64,000 nucleotides of DNA from Planctomycetota bacterium. Lineage in GTDB: Bacteria; Planctomycetota; UBA1135; UBA2386. The stretch is taken from the NCBI GenBank assembly GCA_020638695.1, contig JACKIB010000017.1, forward strand, positions 48,575-112,574, written 5' to 3'. Of the stretch, positions 59,520 to 64,000 are shown piece after piece (positions within the stretch are counted from its first letter, which is position 1; every line of letters begins with the position of its first letter). The translations under genes were made by a program, and so were the position numbers. The notes under the pieces are model-generated. The model searched no databases. It saw nothing but the letters and a program-made list of their open reading frames with translations, and had not been told where the DNA came from.

Positions 59520-60512
59520 TCAGACGCGCACCAGGAAGTAGCCGAAGCTCAACCCGGAGCCGAAGGCGACCATGCACGCGAGCTTGCCGGCCAGCGGCGT
59601 GAACAACCCGTCTTCGCGCATCTCGCGCATCGCGATCGGAATCGACGCCGCGGAGGTGTTGCCGTACTTGTGCACGTTGGAGAAGAAGCGCTCGATCGGC
59701 AACCCGAGGCGTTCGGCGGCCGCTTCGATGATCCGCTGGTTCATCTGGTGTGGGACGACCACGCCGAGCTGGTCGAATCCACCGTGCTCGGCGACCGAGC
59801 GTTCCACCAGATCGGCGAAGGTGCGCACGGCGAACTTGAAGGTCCGCCGGCCGTCCATCTTGAGGAAGTGGTCGCCGTTGTCGACCGTTGCGTGGCTGGC
59901 CGGTTTGCGACTGCCGCCACCCGGCCGGATGATCGCGTCGTGATCGGGTGCCGAACCGAGGAAACCGTCGAGGTACTCGAAGCCGCCCGACCGCTCGTGG
60001 GGCGTCAACACCACCGCGCCGGCCCCGTCACCGAACAGGATGCAGGTGGTGCGGTCGGTGTAGTCCATGATCCGGCTCAGCGTCTCCACGCCGATCACCA
60101 GCACCGCCCGCGCGGTTCCCGCGCGGACGTATTGCGCCCCGGCCTGCACCCCGAACACGAACCCGCTGCACGCCGCCGAGAGGTCCCAGCCACCGGCACG
60201 CGTGCAGCCGAGACTCTCGATCACCTGCACCGCGGTCGCGGGAAACTGCTGATCGGGCGTCGCGGTCGCGAGCACCACCAGGTCGATCTCGTCAGGGGCG
60301 ACCCCGGCGTCCTCGAGGGCCATGCGCGCCGCCCGCGTCGCCAGGTCGCTGGAGAACTCACCGTCGGCGGCGATACGGCGCTCGCGGATCCCGGTGCGCT
60401 GCTGAATCCACTCGTCGGTGGTGTCGACGATCTTCTCCAGATCGAAGTTGGTCAGCCGCCGCTCCGGCAGACAGCTGCCGAAGCCGGCGATTCCAGCGGG
60501 TACGAGGTTCAT
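59520..60512 (-). CDS. fabH: Beta-ketoacyl-ACP synthase III
   Basis: A 330-residue FabH that starts fatty-acid chains from acetyl-CoA or branched acyl-CoA. The catalytic Cys is in LSAACSGFVFG (~113), the His in VVPHQMNQRII (~252), and the Asn in KYGNTSAASIP (~282). The N-terminus includes DLEKIVDTTDEWI. ATG 60512 overlaps the plsX stop (ATGA), which supports this start over the longer open frame to 60851 that lies within plsX. Confidence 0.95.
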   Translation of the reverse strand: MNLVPAGIAGFGSCLPERRLTNFDLEKIVDTTDEWIQQRTGIRERRIAADGEFSSDLATRAARMALEDAGVAPDEIDLVVLATATPDQQFPATAVQVIESLGCTRAGGWDLSAACSGFVFGVQAGAQYVRAGTARAVLVIGVETLSRIMDYTDRTTCILFGDGAGAVVLTPHERSGGFEYLDGFLGSAPDHDAIIRPGGGSRKPASHATVDNGDHFLKMDGRRTFKFAVRTFADLVERSVAEHGGFDQLGVVVPHQMNQRIIEAAAERLGLPIERFFSNVHKYGNTSAASIPIAMREMREDGLFTPLAGKLACMVAFGSGLSFGYFLVRV

Positions 60513-61516
60513 GATGCGGCGGACGCCTCGCGGGCGAACGCGACGATGTGCTCGTTGACTTTGGCACCAACCGCCTGCTTTGCAAAGCGAATCGCATTGC
60601 AAATCGCCGCGGCGGAAGAGCGTCCGTGGCAGATCGTCACGACTCCGTTGGCGCCCAGCAGCAGCGCGCCACCGTACGCCGAGTAGTCGAGCTTGGGTTT
60701 GAGGCGCTCGACCACGCCGTGGATGGTCTCCGCGGCGACCCCGACCTCGGCCATCGTGCGCGCCATCAGCAGCATCACGTGCTCCGCCAGACCCTCGCTG
60801 GACTTGATCAGCACGTTGCCGGTGAAGCCATCGCACACCACGACGTCGCAACCGCCGTGGAACAGCTCGACGCCTTCGACGTTGCCGATGAAGTTGATCC
60901 GCGCCGCACCGCGCAGCAACTCGGCTGCCTCGCGGGTGAGTGGGTTGCCCTTCTTCTCCTCCGAGCCGATGTTGAGCAACCCGACGCGCGGGTTCGGGTT
61001 GCCGAAGGTGTCCCGCAGGTAGGCTACGCCCATCAGGGCGTACTGCAGCAGGTGGTGCGGCTTGGGTTGCGGGTTGGCACCGACGTCGACGACCAGGAAC
61101 GGGCCGCGCTCGCCCTTGATCACGATGCCGATCCCCGGACGGCGGATGCCCTCGAGCGTGCCCAGCACCAAGCTCGCGGTGGCGGCGACCACGCCGGTGC
61201 TCCCGGCGCTCACGAACGCCTCGCCACGCCCTTCCTGCAGCAAACCGATCCCGACCGCGATGCTGTTGCGCGGGCTGCGCCGCATCGCCTTCGACGGTTC
61301 ATCCCCGGGATCGAGCACGTCCGGGGCGTCGACCACCTCCATTTCGCAGCAGACGCCGCCGGTGGCTGTCGCGTGCTCGCGGAGGCGCTCCGCCTGTCCC
61401 ACCAAGACGATCTCGTCGGGGGTGGCGAAGCCTTCCTCGACGGCCAGGCGCGCGCCCTCGAGGTTCACCTCGGGGGCGTGGTCGCCTCCCATGGCATCGA
61501 CGACGACCTTGACCAA
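60509..61516 (-). CDS. plsX: Phosphate acyltransferase
   Basis: A 335-residue PlsX, which makes acyl-phosphate for membrane phospholipid synthesis. It begins VKVVVDAMGGDHAPEVN after a TTG start at 61516, and carries NSIAVGIGLLQEG, SAGSTGVVAATA and the family segment VDVGANPQPKPHHLLQYALMG; C-terminal residues include GFTGNVLIKSSEGLA. It follows rpmF by 25 bases and is coupled to fabH, the usual rpmF-plsX-fab order. Confidence 0.95.
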   Translation of the reverse strand: MVKVVVDAMGGDHAPEVNLEGARLAVEEGFATPDEIVLVGQAERLREHATATGGVCCEMEVVDAPDVLDPGDEPSKAMRRSPRNSIAVGIGLLQEGRGEAFVSAGSTGVVAATASLVLGTLEGIRRPGIGIVIKGERGPFLVVDVGANPQPKPHHLLQYALMGVAYLRDTFGNPNPRVGLLNIGSEEKKGNPLTREAAELLRGAARINFIGNVEGVELFHGGCDVVVCDGFTGNVLIKSSEGLAEHVMLLMARTMAEVGVAAETIHGVVERLKPKLDYSAYGGALLLGANGVVTICHGRSSAAAICNAIRFAKQAVGAKVNEHIVAFAREASAAS

Positions 61517-61541
61517 GGCGCTTTGGGCAGTCGAGAACGAA

Positions 61542-61724
61542 CTACTGGGAAGTTCCCACGATCACCTGTCGGCCGCGGTAGTGACCGCAGGCCGGACAGA
61601 CATGGTGCGGCTTGATGCTCGCACTGCAGGTGGTGCACCGAACCAACTGCATGGGCTTGAGACCCTGGTGGGTCCGCCGCTTGTCGCGTCGGGCGCGGGA
61701 AGTGCGTCTCTTGGGAACTGCCAT
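61542..61724 (-). CDS. rpmF: 50S ribosomal protein L32
   Basis: A 60-residue L32. The N-terminus MAVPKRRTSRARRDKRRTHQ is typical, and a zinc-binding C-x2-C...C-x2-C set is visible in CTTCSASIKPHHVCPACG, as in the zinc-containing form. The usual upstream partner yceD (DUF177) is not present between it and alaS in this window. A family-1 repeat lies ~250 bases upstream. Confidence 0.95.
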   Translation of the reverse strand: MAVPKRRTSRARRDKRRTHQGLKPMQLVRCTTCSASIKPHHVCPACGHYRGRQVIVGTSQ

Positions 61725-61973
61725 GATCGCCTGGGAGGTAATGCCGCCGGGGGCCGGCGCGGAAACAGGCGGCGACCCTCGCGCCGCGGGCTCGATCGGC
61801 CAAGGCCGGCGGGAAATCTACGGACGACGCCCCGGAAGTCAATCGAGGAAGGGAGATTGGCACCATTACTGGCGAACCCGGCATGCCGGGGGGCAGATGG
61901 TGCCAGCCCATCGGTCCGCAAGGGATGCTGAGACTACTCGCCGATCCTCCGGTGTTGGCGACGGTCTTCCAGT

Positions 61974-62158
61974 CCCATCGCGGCCAGGCGCACCGAGGAT
62001 CCTGGGTGAGCGCGGCGTGCGCGCCGCCATGATGCCTCGGCCGCTTGCCTCTTGGAGCTTCCGGTGCCGCTGCCCGCGGAGAAGCAGCCGCCCCGGTGTC
62101 TTGGAAGGTACCGGAGAATCTCCGCGTGCCGGCACGCTCCGCGGCCCCTGCAGCCCAG
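61974..62158 (+). repeat. Family-1 dispersed repeat, divergent full copy
   Basis: The copy begins CCCATCGCGGCCAGGCGCAC and includes GCGCGCCGCCATGATGCCTC and CGTGCCGGCACGCTCCGCGG. It is about as long as the 34458 unit (184 bp) but more diverged; the internal hairpins are weaker. Confidence 0.8.
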
Positions 62159-62257
62159 AGCACGCGCCCGGGACCGCCGCGGGCACCCCGGCGTCGCGCA
62201 ACTCCCCTGTCGGGCCCCAGCCCCGCGGAAGTGGGTGATTGACCCACTGCAGATCAG

Positions 62258-62300
62258 CCCGGAGTTGCTCGTGACCGATTTGCTGCGACCGCGCGCGCCT
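62258..62300 (+). repeat. Family-2 repeat end, degenerate
   Basis: CCCGGAGTTGCTCGTGACCG, followed by a stretch ending TTTGCTGCGACCGCGCGC, resembles the CCCGGACTATTCGTGACCGA end seen near dapB. Only one end is visible. Confidence 0.5.
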
Positions 62301-62418
62301 GCCTTGCAGCCGCAGGCCCTCGCGGGTTTCGATCGCCGCGCAAGCGGGATGCATACTCGCTACCCGAGGGACGCAATCGACGATTCGGACCTCCGGATGA
62401 GACCAGCGACGCCTCGGT

Positions 62419-64000
62419 TCACGGCGCAGCGCCCAGCCCCGCGGCGCCGAGCAGCTCGCGCGCCTTGGCGAGGGCGGCGGGGAGCTTGCTCGCGTCCTTG
62501 CCCTTGCCCTGGGCTGCCTCCGGCCGTCCACCACCGCCGCCGCCCATGCATTGGGTCAGTTCCCGCACCAGATCGCCGGCGCGGATCTTCGAAGTCAACG
62601 CCGGGCTCACCGTCGCACCGACCAGCACCCCATCCGCACCCGGCGACACGACCACCGCGGCGATGGGCGCCATGGTCTGCTGCACGCGGTGGAACAGATC
62701 CGTGAGATCCTTCGCGCCGAGCCCCTGGCACTGCAGCACCACACTGCGCCCGGACTCCCCCTCGGTGGCGGCACCCGCCAACGCCTCGAGCACCTGGCCG
62801 AGGTCGGCCGCGGTCGCTTTCTCCAGCTCCTTGCGCAGCTGTTTGGTCTCCCCCAGCAAACCGCTGACACGCTCCGGTAGCTCGGCGACGGGCGCCTTCA
62901 GCAGCCGCGCCATCTGCTCCAGTGCATCGCGCTCCTTCTGCGCGACGGCCAGTGCCGCGGTGCCCGCCACCGCCTCGATGCGGCGGGTCCCGGCGCTGAT
63001 CGCGGTCTCGGTGACGATGCGGAAGCAGCCGATCGCGCCGGAATTCGCCACGTGGGTGCCGCCGCACAGCTCCTTGGAGTAGGTCCCCACCGACAGCGTG
63101 CGGACTTGGTCTCCGTACTTCTCGCCGAACAGCGCGACGAACCCGTCGGCCTGCGCCTGCGCCTTGCCACACACCCGCGCCACCACCTCGGTGGCCTGCA
63201 TGATCTGCGCGTTCACCGCCTCTTCGATGCGCCGCAGCTGCTCGTCGCTGAGCTTCTCCGGGTGGGTGAAGTCGAACCGCAACCGCTCCGGCTCCACCAC
63301 CGAGCCGGCCTGGTTGACGTGCTCACCGAGCTCGTCCCTGAGCGCGCGGTGCAGGAGGTGGGTCGCGGTGTGGTGGCGCTCGGTCGCCCTGCGCGCGGCT
63401 TGGTCGACGCGCATCGTGACGGCCGTCCCGGGCTCGAGCACCCCGACCTCGACGGTCGCATGGTGTAGGTGGAACACCCCCTGGTGGGTGGTCGTCGACA
63501 CGACCGCGCGCCCACCGGAGAACACCACCTCGCCGCGGTCGCCGGTCTGTCCACCACCGGTCGCATAGAACGGTGTGGTCGCGGTCACCAGCAACACGGC
63601 GTCCCCGGGTCCGGCGCGGTCGAGCAACACGTTGTCCTGTCCGACCAGCGCACACACCTCGGACTGCGCTTCCAGCGCCTCGTAACCGCAGAACTCGGAC
63701 GGCGGGACCTTGGCGGCGGCCAGCGCGGTAGCGGCATTGCCGGCAAACACGGCGTCTGCGGTCGCAGAACCGGCCCGCGCCCGCTCGCGCTGCCCGGCCA
63801 TCGCCTGCTCGAAGCCCTCTTCGTCCAGCCGAGCACCGCGGTCGTGGATCACCTGCCGGGTGATGTCGACCGGGAACCCGTAGGTGTCGTGCAGTTGGAA
63901 CGCGAACGCGCCGGAGTCCTCCAGCACCCCGTCCGCCCCGACGGCCGTGTGCCTGGCCAGGAAGCTCTCCAGGCGCTGCATGCCCTGCTTGTAGACCCCG
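62419..64000 (-). CDS. alaS: Alanyl-tRNA synthetase, C-terminal part (runs off the window)
   Basis: About 527 codons of AlaS are present; the N-terminal aminoacylation domain lies beyond 64000. The editing domain shows the zinc motif HHTATHLLHRAL with HxxxH, and CGGTHVANSGAIGCF. The C-Ala domain includes QLRKELEKATAADLGQVLEAL and ends with the glycine-rich GGGGGGRPEAAQGKGKD segment. It charges tRNA-Ala and edits Ser/Gly mischarging. The reading frame is open to the window edge (VYKQGMQRLESFLARH). Confidence 0.95.
   Translation of the reverse strand, partial: GVYKQGMQRLESFLARHTAVGADGVLEDSGAFAFQLHDTYGFPVDITRQVIHDRGARLDEEGFEQAMAGQRERARAGSATADAVFAGNAATALAAAKVPPSEFCGYEALEAQSEVCALVGQDNVLLDRAGPGDAVLLVTATTPFYATGGGQTGDRGEVVFSGGRAVVSTTTHQGVFHLHHATVEVGVLEPGTAVTMRVDQAARRATERHHTATHLLHRALRDELGEHVNQAGSVVEPERLRFDFTHPEKLSDEQLRRIEEAVNAQIMQATEVVARVCGKAQAQADGFVALFGEKYGDQVRTLSVGTYSKELCGGTHVANSGAIGCFRIVTETAISAGTRRIEAVAGTAALAVAQKERDALEQMARLLKAPVAELPERVSGLLGETKQLRKELEKATAADLGQVLEALAGAATEGESGRSVVLQCQGLGAKDLTDLFHRVQQTMAPIAAVVVSPGADGVLVGATVSPALTSKIRAGDLVRELTQCMGGGGGGRPEAAQGKGKDASKLPAALAKARELLGAAGLGAAP

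Larger units (their letters stand above)
61725..62418. other. Intergenic region with both dispersed repeats
   Basis: About 690 bases between alaS and rpmF. A divergent family-1 unit (61974-62158) and a degenerate family-2 end (62258-62300) lie in it. No gene is credible. The promoter for the rpmF-fab operon should lie near 61725-61970. Confidence 0.7.

Overview
The window is high-GC chromosomal DNA, most likely from a member of the Planctomycetota. The assignment rests on several features: large exported proteins ending in surface-type beta domains, an ECF sigma factor paired with a transmembrane Ser/Thr kinase, genes that mostly lack strong Shine-Dalgarno sites, and frequent GTG/TTG starts. 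This is inference from gene content; no rRNA is present.

Layout. 1-7931 (+): an electron-transfer cluster with an HdrC/HdrB-like Fe-S protein, a cysteine-desulfurase-like PLP enzyme, EtfB, EtfA and a membrane Hdr-like protein resembling ETF:menaquinone oxidoreductase (EMO), followed by a polysaccharide deacetylase. 7879-14528 (-): a Wzy/Wzx-type exopolysaccharide operon (export lipoprotein, Wzc-like protein with an altered P-loop, polyprenyl-phosphate sugar transferase, GT4 glycosyltransferase, O-antigen ligase). 14919-24880: an SRPBCC protein, a tRNA-queuosine mannosyltransferase-like enzyme, an aminomutase-fragment/beta-sandwich protein, an HtrA protease, a toroid-like protein, a Nudix hydrolase and a membrane-embedded spermidine-synthase-like protein. 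24837-27826 (-): GT4 and asparagine synthase. 28376-36270: small membrane and lipoproteins, a His-rich membrane protein, an RlmI-like methyltransferase, two exported proteins and a GT39 enzyme. 36612-42939 (-): IspH, a winged-helix regulator with a membrane protein, an alkyltransferase-like protein, and the sigma/kinase pair.

43021-53753 is a plastic region around a tRNA-Leu(CAA). Three insertion sequences can be delimited to the base by terminal inverted repeats and target duplications: an ISKra4-type element (43027-44647), a decayed IS4-type element (45640-47255) that splits an exported-protein gene, and an IS21-type element (49960-52964) carrying an extra winged-helix gene. It ends in a cluster of short MITE-like repeats. 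53754-64000 (-) returns to core genes: dapB, ddl, a ROK sugar kinase, a small unknown gene, fabF, acpP, fabG, fabH, plsX, rpmF and the 3' part of alaS.

Two dispersed intergenic repeat families run through the window: a structured unit of about 184 bp (six copies, two in perfect tandem apart from one base) and a shorter family beginning CCCGGACTATTC. Both sit between genes and in two places stop exactly at a neighbouring stop codon. No CRISPR array, rRNA, replication origin or prophage was seen.
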